Below, piece by piece: positions 34,790 to 42,883 of a DNA stretch of 64,000 nucleotides. Under the pieces are notes generated by a model. That model made no database searches. It was not told the DNA's origin and saw only the letters and a program-made list of their open reading frames with translations. The position numbers and the translations under genes are program-made. The DNA is taken from NCBI RefSeq assembly GCF_042680125.1, contig NZ_JBHTNY010000022.1; one strand, 5' to 3'. Source of the DNA: Robinsoniella peoriensis (GTDB lineage: Bacteria > Bacillota > Clostridia > Lachnospirales > Lachnospiraceae). The first letter of the stretch is position 1. Each line of letters starts with the position of its first letter.

Positions 34790-37135
34790 TCATCGCTCCA
34801 TTTCCGCACCGTATGAGGGTGCTTTTTTAGATTTTTCTTTTTCCTGCGGTGGCTTTGTTTTAAGCTGTTCCATGACAGACTGCTTTTCTTCTTTGACCGC
34901 ATTTGCCAAATCAAGCAAAGAAATTGTGCCGCCTGCCTTGACGGTCTGTTCCAGTTCGGCAACGGTTGGCTGATTGTTTAAGATACCGTCAATCTGATTG
35001 TAGTTTTGCTCGGTGGACATTTCAGCGGTACGGAGGGGGTTATCCTCGTTTCTGATGGCAAAGGCACGAGTGCCATTGCCCATAATGTGATATGCACCGT
35101 CATCAGAGCTGTGGTGGTAGCCATAGCCTGCCGCTTTCATCTGTTCCGTTGTCATATCGGCAAGAGAAAAACTACCTCGAGGGGTTTGTATTTTTTCGCC
35201 TGTAAGGAAGTTATCCGGCACAAGGGGTGTAGGCTCTCCAAACTGTGGCAGCTCCTTAAAATCATAGCTGTCGCAGTAATGGTATGTTACAACACCGTTT
35301 TGCTTGATAGCAACGATGTCGCTGACAGAGAGGGAATGACCTTTGAAATCGGCAGGGTGGTCATTGTTAAAACGCTCCCATATTTCCTCAAACCTATCCC
35401 TTTGACTTGCATACTGTGTAAATGGCTCGGTATATACAAAATTGTAGTTGTCGCGCTCCACCAAAAGGTCACGGCTCTTTAGCAAGTCCAGTCCTTCAAA
35501 GCGGTAATCTCTAAGCTCGTCATCGTCTTTAAACTGATAAATAGCGAAGGCATCTTTGCTGTGTTCTAAAAAGAGCTGTTCGCTCATGTCGGGCGAGAGC
35601 TTATCCGTACCTTTCATTTCCTCGTATTCTTGCAGGGCAAGCCAGTCGGCTTTTTCTATGCCAAACAAACCGCTGTGATTGTCAATATCCTCACGGTCAA
35701 AAGCCATTGCTTCGGTGTTATCCTCGTAAAGCAGATACACCGTCAAATCCTGTTCAAACAGCTCGATGGCTCTTTCCTTTGAGAGAGGTAACAGCTCATC
35801 GGAGAGATAGCCGTAGGCATTGCGGTCTGCAATACTCACATCGGGGTCGGGCACGGGGTGACTGTGTTTCTCGATAGGCGGCTCGGGCAATGGTGCTTTT
35901 TCGGTAGCTGCCACAGGTTCAATGTTGTCAAAATGCTCTTTGAGGTCATCAAAGTCATTCCAAACATCTTCCAATACAAGGTTTGCATCGCTGTCTATGA
36001 TTACGCAGGGTGCAATGTCACCATGTTCCTCATGTTCAAGAAGAAAATATTTTGTTCCGTCAATAACCTTGGTATCAATGACATACCAAGTGCCGATATG
36101 CCCCTCAACTTCAATGTTAGAGCTGCCCTCGGTAATTTCATTCTTAGCAATGTCGGGGGCTTGCTGCAATGCAGGTGTTTCTGTGGCAATATCCATACCA
36201 CGCTCTTTTATAATCTCGGCAAAGTGAGTATCAATACCACTTATCAGCACCGATGAGGTCTTGTTTATGGTTTCAAGAGAAGCACGAAGCTCGGCAAGTT
36301 CCTTGCCCTTGCTCCAAGTGGCAATATATCCCAAGCTGTTCTCGGCGGTCTGTATGCCGTAATAACTGCAAACGGCAAAGGAAATACTTTCGGCTTCAAC
36401 TTCCTCAGTGTTGCGGTCTTTGGGTTTCATCGGCTTTTTGTTTTCGCACTGCTGTGCTTGCAGTTCCTTTTCCATTTCTCGGTTGTGCAGGAGAGAGTGT
36501 GCAACTTCGTGAATGGCGGCAGAAATGGTCTGTACCTCGCTCATACCCTCACGGATTGCAATTCTCTTATCCTCAATGTGATAGTAGCCGTCCGTATCCT
36601 CAGACATCGGCTTGATTTCAATGGGAACAGGTGCGGTACGTTTCACCGCTTCCATGAATACCTCAAACTGCTCCACATTGCCCGTCAAATTGCTTGCAAG
36701 GGTTGGTAGCGGCTCACCCTCTGTTTGCGAAACATCAAACACCGATACCACACGAAACATGGGTATCTGAATTTCCACTTCCTCGGTCTGCACCTTGCCG
36801 CTTGCATCAAGGATAGGTGCTTTGGTCTGTGGGTCGAGTTTTTCTCGTTCCTCTTTGATTTTGTAAGGGGTGGGTGCAATGATTTTAATGCCCTTTTCTC
36901 CCTTTTTGACATAACGGGAAAATCCGTCACGCCATTTGTTAAAGCCTGCAACGAGAGTTGCATCGGGTTTTTGCATGGATATAAGCATGGTGTTGTTAAG
37001 AGAGTATTTGTGAAAGCGGCTCATGGTCTGAAGATAGCTCTTGTATTTATCGCTCTCAAAAAGTTCCTTTATGCCTGCTTCAATGCTGTCGGTTATCTCT
37101 TTTAACCGTTCTTTTGGGTTTTGTTTTTCTGCCAT
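34790..37135 (-). CDS. ArdC-like / YodL-domain antirestriction-type protein
   Basis: 781 residues. The N-terminus (NPKERLKEITDSIEAGIKEL, TMSRFHKYSLNNTMLI, KPDATLVAGFNKW) is the ArdC single-strand-DNA-binding domain, followed by a metalloprotease-like HEVAH motif at about residue 208. Middle parts contain LPD- and YodL-type domains (SDELLPLSKERAIELFEQD), and the end matches DUF4316 (QTPRGSFSLADMTTEQMKAAG written in part as QTPRGSFSLADMT). ArdC proteins protect the transferred strand from host restriction. It is the expected neighbour of TTRAP and topoisomerase III; the plus-strand gene at 37224 now separates it from the latter. Confidence 0.88.
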   Translation of the reverse strand: MAEKQNPKERLKEITDSIEAGIKELFESDKYKSYLQTMSRFHKYSLNNTMLISMQKPDATLVAGFNKWRDGFSRYVKKGEKGIKIIAPTPYKIKEEREKLDPQTKAPILDASGKVQTEEVEIQIPMFRVVSVFDVSQTEGEPLPTLASNLTGNVEQFEVFMEAVKRTAPVPIEIKPMSEDTDGYYHIEDKRIAIREGMSEVQTISAAIHEVAHSLLHNREMEKELQAQQCENKKPMKPKDRNTEEVEAESISFAVCSYYGIQTAENSLGYIATWSKGKELAELRASLETINKTSSVLISGIDTHFAEIIKERGMDIATETPALQQAPDIAKNEITEGSSNIEVEGHIGTWYVIDTKVIDGTKYFLLEHEEHGDIAPCVIIDSDANLVLEDVWNDFDDLKEHFDNIEPVAATEKAPLPEPPIEKHSHPVPDPDVSIADRNAYGYLSDELLPLSKERAIELFEQDLTVYLLYEDNTEAMAFDREDIDNHSGLFGIEKADWLALQEYEEMKGTDKLSPDMSEQLFLEHSKDAFAIYQFKDDDELRDYRFEGLDLLKSRDLLVERDNYNFVYTEPFTQYASQRDRFEEIWERFNNDHPADFKGHSLSVSDIVAIKQNGVVTYHYCDSYDFKELPQFGEPTPLVPDNFLTGEKIQTPRGSFSLADMTTEQMKAAGYGYHHSSDDGAYHIMGNGTRAFAIRNEDNPLRTAEMSTEQNYNQIDGILNNQPTVAELEQTVKAGGTISLLDLANAVKEEKQSVMEQLKTKPPQEKEKSKKAPSYGAEMER

Positions 37136-37223
37136 AGGGGTGTACTCCTTTCAGTTTTTTATTGTTTATGGTGTTATTTTTCGATATAATATAATCAGTA
37201 AATAAATTTTCGGAGGACTTTTG

Positions 37224-37865
37224 ATGGATGTAGAAATGCCTAATGAAAAAGAACTGGAAGTTTTAACATTGTTCTACAATCGGTTTTATGATTTATATGA
37301 TGAAATTACAAACGATAATTTCATGAACATTGATGCTGAAATACGCTTTTTCAAATTAAGAGAAGCTTTTTCTATATACAAAGAATTACTGAGTTATGAG
37401 CCAATAAAAAGCTACATTAAATGGATGAAAACGGGTGGAAAACCTCCGTTACAAGGTATCATTGCAGATGATTTATTCAGTTTTATCCGAAATCTGCTGT
37501 TGCATTTTCCTGTTTTTAGAACATGGGATGAAGTGTATATAAATAAAAATCTTGCTACTTGGAGCAAAGTAGGGCAAATTGATAAGTTTTTGCATAAAGC
37601 TACAATGATAAAAATTGACGGAACAGGAACGCTTGAGTATAGAATTTGGGAAAACTCCAATAAAAAAATGACTTATTTTTCAATAAATTTCCCTGAGAAG
37701 TATGAACAAAACAACATTTACTTGAAGGACATAATTTCTGAACAAGTAGGAATGAAATTTTGTATGGCTCTAATGATAGAAATATTAGATAAACAAGTAG
37801 AAAATGCTGATGAACCCAATATTGTAATTATGTCGCAGGTATTGATGCCAATAGAACCAAATTAG
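37224..37865 (+). CDS. Opposite-strand cargo protein with RNLLLH (HEPN-type) motif
   Basis: 213 residues from the ATG at 37224, seven bases after GGAGG. The middle contains FSFIRNLLLHFPVFRTWDEV; RNLLLH fits the RX4H catalytic motif of HEPN ribonucleases, within a helical context. No other family sign is visible. Like the gene at 33465 it is AT rich, is read against the conserved transfer genes and has its own terminator, here between topoisomerase III and the ArdC-like gene. Probable defence or toxin cargo; inferred. Confidence 0.65.
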   Translation: MDVEMPNEKELEVLTLFYNRFYDLYDEITNDNFMNIDAEIRFFKLREAFSIYKELLSYEPIKSYIKWMKTGGKPPLQGIIADDLFSFIRNLLLHFPVFRTWDEVYINKNLATWSKVGQIDKFLHKATMIKIDGTGTLEYRIWENSNKKMTYFSINFPEKYEQNNIYLKDIISEQVGMKFCMALMIEILDKQVENADEPNIVIMSQVLMPIEPN

Positions 37866-37873
37866 TTATAGTT

Positions 37874-37916
37874 ATAAAACAATAGCCTCCACAGTTGGGG
37901 CGACTTGTTTTATCTT
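37874..37916. terminator. Terminator between the cargo gene and topoisomerase III
   Basis: ATAAAACA (37874-37881) pairs with TGTTTTAT (37906-37913), with GCC/GGC pairs inside. It lies between the convergent stop codons at 37865 and 37915. Confidence 0.6.
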
Positions 37917-39975
37917 ACCTCGTGCCAAACTCCATTGTAAAATTCACAAACCGACCACCTGTATCATCAAGAACAACAACACAGTCATAGGTCTTGCCTG
38001 TCTTTTCAGAATAGCAGCCTTTCAGCGGCACTTTTCCGTTTTTCAAAAGCTCCGTAACAATCGCCTTTGTCACGGTCTTTTTCTTTGCGGTGAAAAAGCG
38101 GTTTTCTTTCCAAATTGCAAAGCCGCAAGCCTTATCAGAACAGCAAAAGCCCTTTTTATTTTCACTAACTGCACCGCCGCAGCGAGGGCATTTTCCTACG
38201 CTCTCACGGTCGGACAGAAAGAGGGTATCTGCTCCCTTAATCATTTCATAGGTATTTACAAGGGCGGTGGTCATGCTCACAATCTCCGATAAAAAGCCAT
38301 CGGCTGACAGCTCCCCAAGCTCTATAAGTTTCAGTTTTTCTTCCCATTCTGCTGTCATCAAAGGGGATTGCACCTGTTCGGGCAATACGGTGACTAAGGC
38401 TGTGCCTTTGTGGGTAGCAGTGAAATACTTGGTCTTTTTATCACCCTTACGCTCGGCAAGCCCCGATTTAATCAGCTTTTCCAAAATGCCTGCCCTCGTT
38501 GCCGGAGTGCCAATACCTTTACGCTTTGCATCGGTTTCTGCTCTGTTGGCATTTTCCATAGAGGACAGCAGGGTATCGTCTGTAAAAGGCTTTGGCGGTG
38601 AGGTTTTACCCTCCTTAATTTCAGCCTTTGCGGTAAACACTTCGCCCTGGTCAATGCTTGGCAGGGCTTGGTCTTTATCTTCTTTTTCCTGTTCGCCCTT
38701 ATAGAGCTTTTGTACCGTCTTAAAACCGTCTTGCAGAACGGTTTTCCCTTTGGCTGTGAAAACGGACTCACCACATTTTGCAGTGATAACCGTTTCACTG
38801 TATCGGTGGGTATCGCCTACGGCAACCAAAAGGCATATCGCAAGGAGTAACAGCGTTTCACGCTCTCCATGCGGCAGGCTCTGCACATCAAGCCCCTTTG
38901 TGTTCATGGTGGGAATAATGGCATGGTGGTCGCTGACTTTGGAATTATCAATGACCTGTGCCGTGTTGACAGGCAGCTCGACGGCACTCTGCATAAAAAA
39001 AGCCGCCGTAGCTTTCGCTAAGACGGGAATACCGCTTTCCATATCCTCGGTTAAAAATCGGCTGTCAGTTCGAGGGTAGGTGATGTATTTCTTTTCATAA
39101 AGGCTCTGTGCATACTGTAAGGTCTGCTCGGCGGTAAAACCTAACAGCTTATTGGCTTCACGTTGTAAGGTGGTAAGGTCATAGAGCTTTGGCGGCTTTT
39201 CTGATTTTTCCTTTTGCTCAATGCTTTCGATTACAACATCTTGACCGTCACAAGCTGTTAAAACCGCAGTAGCCTGTGTCTTGTCCTTGAGCTTTTCACC
39301 TATAAGGGAAAATCCATTACAGGCGAGATGTACCGTGTAAAATGGTTCGGGCTTAAAAACGGAGATAGCGGCATCACGCTCACAAATCATGGCGAGGGTG
39401 GGTGACATCACTCGTCCGATATTTAGGGTCTGATTGTAAAGAACGGAAAACAGACGAGTGGCATTGATACCCACAATCCAATCGGCTTTTGCCCTGCACA
39501 GGGCAGCTTCATAGAGGTTATCATACTCTTTACCGTCCTTGAGATTTTCAAAGCCCTTTTGAATGGCGGTATCCTCGAGGGAGGAAATCCAAAGCCTTTT
39601 GATAGGCTTTTTGCACTTTGCTTTATCGTACACAAGACGGAAGATAAGTTCCCCCTCTCGCCCTGCATCGGTGGCACAGATGACGGTATCTACTCGGCTG
39701 TCATTTAACAGCTTTTTCAGCACATCAAACTGCTTTTTGGTACTGTTTGAAACTTGGTATTGCCAAAGGGCAGGAAGTATGGGTAAATCCCCATACCTCC
39801 ACTTGGCATATTTTTCATCGTAGCTGTCGGCAGGGGCAAGCTCCACCAAATGCCCTACACACCACGAAACAATATATCCATTGCCCTCGGTATAACCGTC
39901 CTTGCGGCTTGTTGCACTTATAATCTTTGCAATGCTCTGTGCAACGCTTGGTTTTTCTGCTATGACTAACTGCAT
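37915..39975 (-). CDS. topB: DNA topoisomerase III
   Basis: 686 residues from the ATG at 39975 (GGAGGGATAAAT-ATG; the longer frame overlaps a small gene). TOPRIM domain at the start (MQLVIAEKPSVAQSIA; ATDAGREGELIFR), the active-site tyrosine in YITYPRTDSRFL (about residue 298), HHAIIPT, and C-terminal zinc-finger-like CPRCGG and CCSDKACGF segments. Type IA topoisomerases on conjugative elements help decatenate or process single strands during transfer. It is a standard member of this operon. Confidence 0.95.
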   Translation of the reverse strand: MQLVIAEKPSVAQSIAKIISATSRKDGYTEGNGYIVSWCVGHLVELAPADSYDEKYAKWRYGDLPILPALWQYQVSNSTKKQFDVLKKLLNDSRVDTVICATDAGREGELIFRLVYDKAKCKKPIKRLWISSLEDTAIQKGFENLKDGKEYDNLYEAALCRAKADWIVGINATRLFSVLYNQTLNIGRVMSPTLAMICERDAAISVFKPEPFYTVHLACNGFSLIGEKLKDKTQATAVLTACDGQDVVIESIEQKEKSEKPPKLYDLTTLQREANKLLGFTAEQTLQYAQSLYEKKYITYPRTDSRFLTEDMESGIPVLAKATAAFFMQSAVELPVNTAQVIDNSKVSDHHAIIPTMNTKGLDVQSLPHGERETLLLLAICLLVAVGDTHRYSETVITAKCGESVFTAKGKTVLQDGFKTVQKLYKGEQEKEDKDQALPSIDQGEVFTAKAEIKEGKTSPPKPFTDDTLLSSMENANRAETDAKRKGIGTPATRAGILEKLIKSGLAERKGDKKTKYFTATHKGTALVTVLPEQVQSPLMTAEWEEKLKLIELGELSADGFLSEIVSMTTALVNTYEMIKGADTLFLSDRESVGKCPRCGGAVSENKKGFCCSDKACGFAIWKENRFFTAKKKTVTKAIVTELLKNGKVPLKGCYSEKTGKTYDCVVVLDDTGGRFVNFTMEFGTR

Positions 39976-39979
39976 ATAT

Positions 39980-40144
39980 TTATCCCTCCTTATGCGGTTT
40001 TTGAGTGTCGGTTTTTTCGTGTACAATGATGAGCTTACGGATTTTCTGCTCCTTTTTCGGCGGTCTGTCTGTGACAGGTGGCGGCGAACACTGGGGCTTT
40101 TGCATCATCATTCTTTCGTAGGCACTGTCGGTAAAATATTTCAT
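39980..40144 (-). CDS. 54-residue protein between DUF4366 and topoisomerase III
   Basis: A short frame from the ATG at 40144 (overlapping the DUF4366 stop as ATGA) to TAA at 39980, five bases before the topoisomerase start. It reads MKYFTDSAYERMMMQKP, then a proline-rich stretch (CSPPPVTDRPPKKEQK) and a charged end. Tight coupling on both sides shows it is a real operon member. I do not know its function. Confidence 0.8.
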   Translation of the reverse strand: MKYFTDSAYERMMMQKPQCSPPPVTDRPPKKEQKIRKLIIVHEKTDTQKPHKEG

Positions 40145-40857
40145 TTGCTATCGTCCTCACTTTCTTCGGGAGCGTCCTCCTGTTCCTCAGAGGTCGGCTC
40201 ATATTCGTCCTCGTCCTCATCATCGCTGTAATCATACTCGTTCATATTGGGGTTGCTCTGCGGCTTTGCCTTATTTTTTACCACCTTGAAATAGTAGAAA
40301 GCACCACCGCCGATTAAGCCAAACGCACCAAGGAGTGCCACAATCCCCATCGGGTTTCCCTTGCTTTTTTCGGGCTGTGGCTCGGCAGGCTCGGTCAGCT
40401 CGGGAGCTTTGCCTGTGCAGCTTACTCTGTCGGTACTGCATACAGAGCAATCAGCATTTACCGCACCGGCTTCGCATTTTTCCTTGCAAGAGCAAACTTT
40501 AGGCTCGGTTGGGGCATCTTCCATGAGGGCAAGCAAATCGGCTTCGTCTACCATGTTCAAAAGGTAAACATTGTCCTCTTTGCCTGCACGGTCAATGACA
40601 AGGTAATAATAGTTGCCGTTTTTGGACACAGCGGTAATAAACTGCTTATCAATCTCGTCTGTTCGCTCCACATCGTCCACAAGGGTTAAATTGCCCTCGG
40701 GGGTGAGAGGAACAGAGGGGGTGGGTGTTTCTGTCACTTCGGGTATCGGCTCGGTAGTATCCTCGCCACCGCCTGCAAAGGCAGTGGTGGAAAAGGCGGT
40801 CATGCAAAGCACCGTCATAAGCATAACGGCAAAAATACGGATTTTAGTTTTCTTCAT
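40141..40857 (-). CDS. DUF4366 membrane protein of the conjugation operon
   Basis: 238 residues from the ATG at 40857 (GGAGG nine bases upstream). Signal peptide (IRIFAVMLMTVLCMTAFSTT, cleavage about AFA-GG), Pro/Thr-rich region, a domain with PEGNLTLVDDV and NYYYLVIDRAG, a Cys-rich segment (CSCKEKC...CSVC), one membrane helix (GIVALLGAFGLIGGGAFYYF) and a strongly acidic cytosolic tail. This is the DUF4366 architecture found next to DUF4315 in Tn1549-like elements. Likely a cell-surface part of the transfer channel. Confidence 0.88.
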   Translation of the reverse strand: MKKTKIRIFAVMLMTVLCMTAFSTTAFAGGGEDTTEPIPEVTETPTPSVPLTPEGNLTLVDDVERTDEIDKQFITAVSKNGNYYYLVIDRAGKEDNVYLLNMVDEADLLALMEDAPTEPKVCSCKEKCEAGAVNADCSVCSTDRVSCTGKAPELTEPAEPQPEKSKGNPMGIVALLGAFGLIGGGAFYYFKVVKNKAKPQSNPNMNEYDYSDDEDEDEYEPTSEEQEDAPEESEDDSK

Positions 40858-41095
40858 TCTTGTTTTCCTCCTGTTTTTCAGATAAAAAAGGCACACCGCT
40901 TTTACTGCGGTATGCCGTGATAACATCAGTTAAATTTTCTGTGCTGATTTTCGCACCTCGGATAAGTCCGATAATTTCAAGGTTTTCAAACTCGGTTTTT
41001 TGCTTGTTCAGTTCTTCCCATTTCCCTTGCAAAAGCCCGATTTTATCCTCGATTTTCTTCATATCGGAAAGCACCTTTTTTAGTTTTGCATTCAA
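40844..41095 (-). CDS. DUF4315 protein
   Basis: 83 residues, a helical hairpin (MNAKLKKVLSDMKKIEDKIG, LLQGKWEELNKQKTEFENLE) followed by IIGLIRGAKISTENL. It is the standard partner upstream of DUF4366 and overlaps that gene by 14 bases. Its last codons contain a terminator-like hairpin (40890-40916). Function unknown. Confidence 0.88.
   Translation of the reverse strand: MNAKLKKVLSDMKKIEDKIGLLQGKWEELNKQKTEFENLEIIGLIRGAKISTENLTDVITAYRSKSGVPFLSEKQEENKNEEN
40884..40916 (-). terminator. Terminator-like hairpin inside the DUF4315 3' end
   Basis: GGCATACCGC and GCGGTGTGCC pair with one G-U pair around a seven-base loop and are followed by TTTTTTATC on the minus strand, just before the ribosome site of DUF4366. 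It is part of the coding sequence, so it must also encode YRSKSGVPFLS. Confidence 0.65.
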
Positions 41096-41107
41096 ATCCT
41101 TTCCTCC

Positions 41108-42871
41108 TTAATTCATAAGCCCATAGCCCATAATCACACTGCTGTTTAGGTCATAATCTCTGATTTTGCAGGCATCGCCGCTGTTTCCCTCCACGGTGTA
41201 AACACGGTTTCCGTCTGTGCCGATAACAATACCCACATGGTCGGAGCTGCCATCGCCCTCCCAATCGAAGAAGATAACATCGCCGGGGGCAATGTCCTTG
41301 TACCCTCTGTTTGCCCATTGTCCTTTGGACGAGAAGTAAGGGATACCCTGTGACTGGCAGGCGGCAAACTTAGGCTCGGAATACCCTGCTTGATTAAGCA
41401 CCCATGACACAAAGCAGGCACACCATTCCACACGGTAATCAAAGCCATACCATGACCAATAAGGCTGACCGCCTACATTTCCCACCTGTGATTTTGCAAT
41501 GTCCACGATATTTTGATTGCCCGGTCTTTCGCCATTTACAAAGTCAACACCGCTTAAATCAGTGGAGGGGCTACCGTCAATAGATCCGCCGCCAAAGAGC
41601 AGCGGTTTATTGCCTTTCGTTTGCAGATAGACATTGTACATTTGGAGCTGTTCAGCAGAAAGCAGGTTGTTTGCAACGGCATTTATGCCGCTATTGGTTA
41701 GGCTGACATTTAGAATGTAGTAATCATACGGCACTTGCACCTCATAGGTATCGGAGTGGGTATTTCCGTCCTCGTCTGTCCATGTGTCCGTCCTTGTTTC
41801 GGTGCGATAGCGTACCTCTACCGTTTCCGTCAGCGTGAGCTTGTATTGCTTTTCAAACACCCTCTGTAATTCGCCCTGCACCTCGCTTGCCTTGAAATAT
41901 TGCAGTAAGGCGGTAAGGTATGATGCAAGCTGATGGGGGTCGTGTGCTATGGGGTCTAAGTCATAGCGGTACTCATCATAATCGGGATAATTCCTTTCGA
42001 TGTTGTTAATCTGTGCCTGCAACGCTGTTTCAAGTGCTGTGTAGTTGTTGTTGGCGGCGATGAGTTCCTCGTTTTCGGAAGTGTAAGAGGTGGATACCAC
42101 ATTGGTTATCGCCCCTTGAAACATGACCGAGCAGGAAGAAACCGCCCCGGCAATTAAGGTAATCATCAAAAATAGGGCAAGTAGAATGAGCAATACTTTT
42201 GGTTTTTTAGCAACCGCCGATACTGCCTTTGATACCGTGTCAGCCCCTTTTTTAATCGCTGATTTTATGGTCTTGGAGGTGGTCTGTGCTGCCTTTGTGC
42301 CTTTCCCGTACCGTGTGGCAATGTACTGTTTTTTAATGGCTCTTTTTTGCTGAAAGCGAGAAATAGGGTTACTTGCCGCCTGTGGGTTATCCCGAATACT
42401 TTTCTTGTAAAGGACATTCACATCGGCTTGTATGCTCTTTTTCTCTGCCTTTGCCAGTGTGCGGTAGGGCTTCAGCTTGTGGGAGTGATAGGCACTTTGA
42501 ATACGGTGTACAGCAAATTCACCTGCCTTTTCGGTGCCGTGTGCGGCTTCAAGCCCCACATTGTCCTGCTCATCTTCGCTGATTTTCTTATGCACAGCAG
42601 ACAGGACAGCCCTCTCGGGAGCTTTTTTAATGCCATGCTCAAGTTTTGAGGGTGGCTTTGGCTTATCCACTTCCTCAAAATGCAAACGCACCGTCTTTTT
42701 GCCAGTGTCGGCATCAACGGTGCGTTCTTTGGTTTTTACTGTTTTCTTCGGTATATTGGTTTGTGCCTTTTCCAGTTTATCAGCCGCTTTTTCTGATTTT
42801 GCTATGGGCTTTTCTAAGGTCGGGTCGGCTCGTTCTTCTTCGGTAAATTGCAGTCTTGATTGTTTTTTCAT
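41108..42871 (-). CDS. CHAP-domain cell-wall hydrolase of the transfer system (CD1108 type)
   Basis: 587 residues. Long charged cytosolic N-terminus (1-210), one membrane helix (about 215-240, KVLLILLALFLMITLIAGAV), an extracellular helical stalk, and a C-terminal CHAP domain: catalytic Cys in EWCACFVSWVLNQAG (about residue 483) and His in DHVGIVIG (about 545). It opens peptidoglycan for the mating channel, the VirB1-like role in Gram-positive type IV systems. Start with GGCGGTG nine bases upstream; operon position between VirB4 and DUF4315 is standard. Confidence 0.92.
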   Translation of the reverse strand: MKKQSRLQFTEEERADPTLEKPIAKSEKAADKLEKAQTNIPKKTVKTKERTVDADTGKKTVRLHFEEVDKPKPPSKLEHGIKKAPERAVLSAVHKKISEDEQDNVGLEAAHGTEKAGEFAVHRIQSAYHSHKLKPYRTLAKAEKKSIQADVNVLYKKSIRDNPQAASNPISRFQQKRAIKKQYIATRYGKGTKAAQTTSKTIKSAIKKGADTVSKAVSAVAKKPKVLLILLALFLMITLIAGAVSSCSVMFQGAITNVVSTSYTSENEELIAANNNYTALETALQAQINNIERNYPDYDEYRYDLDPIAHDPHQLASYLTALLQYFKASEVQGELQRVFEKQYKLTLTETVEVRYRTETRTDTWTDEDGNTHSDTYEVQVPYDYYILNVSLTNSGINAVANNLLSAEQLQMYNVYLQTKGNKPLLFGGGSIDGSPSTDLSGVDFVNGERPGNQNIVDIAKSQVGNVGGQPYWSWYGFDYRVEWCACFVSWVLNQAGYSEPKFAACQSQGIPYFSSKGQWANRGYKDIAPGDVIFFDWEGDGSSDHVGIVIGTDGNRVYTVEGNSGDACKIRDYDLNSSVIMGYGLMN

Positions 42872-42883
42872 CGCACACCGCCT

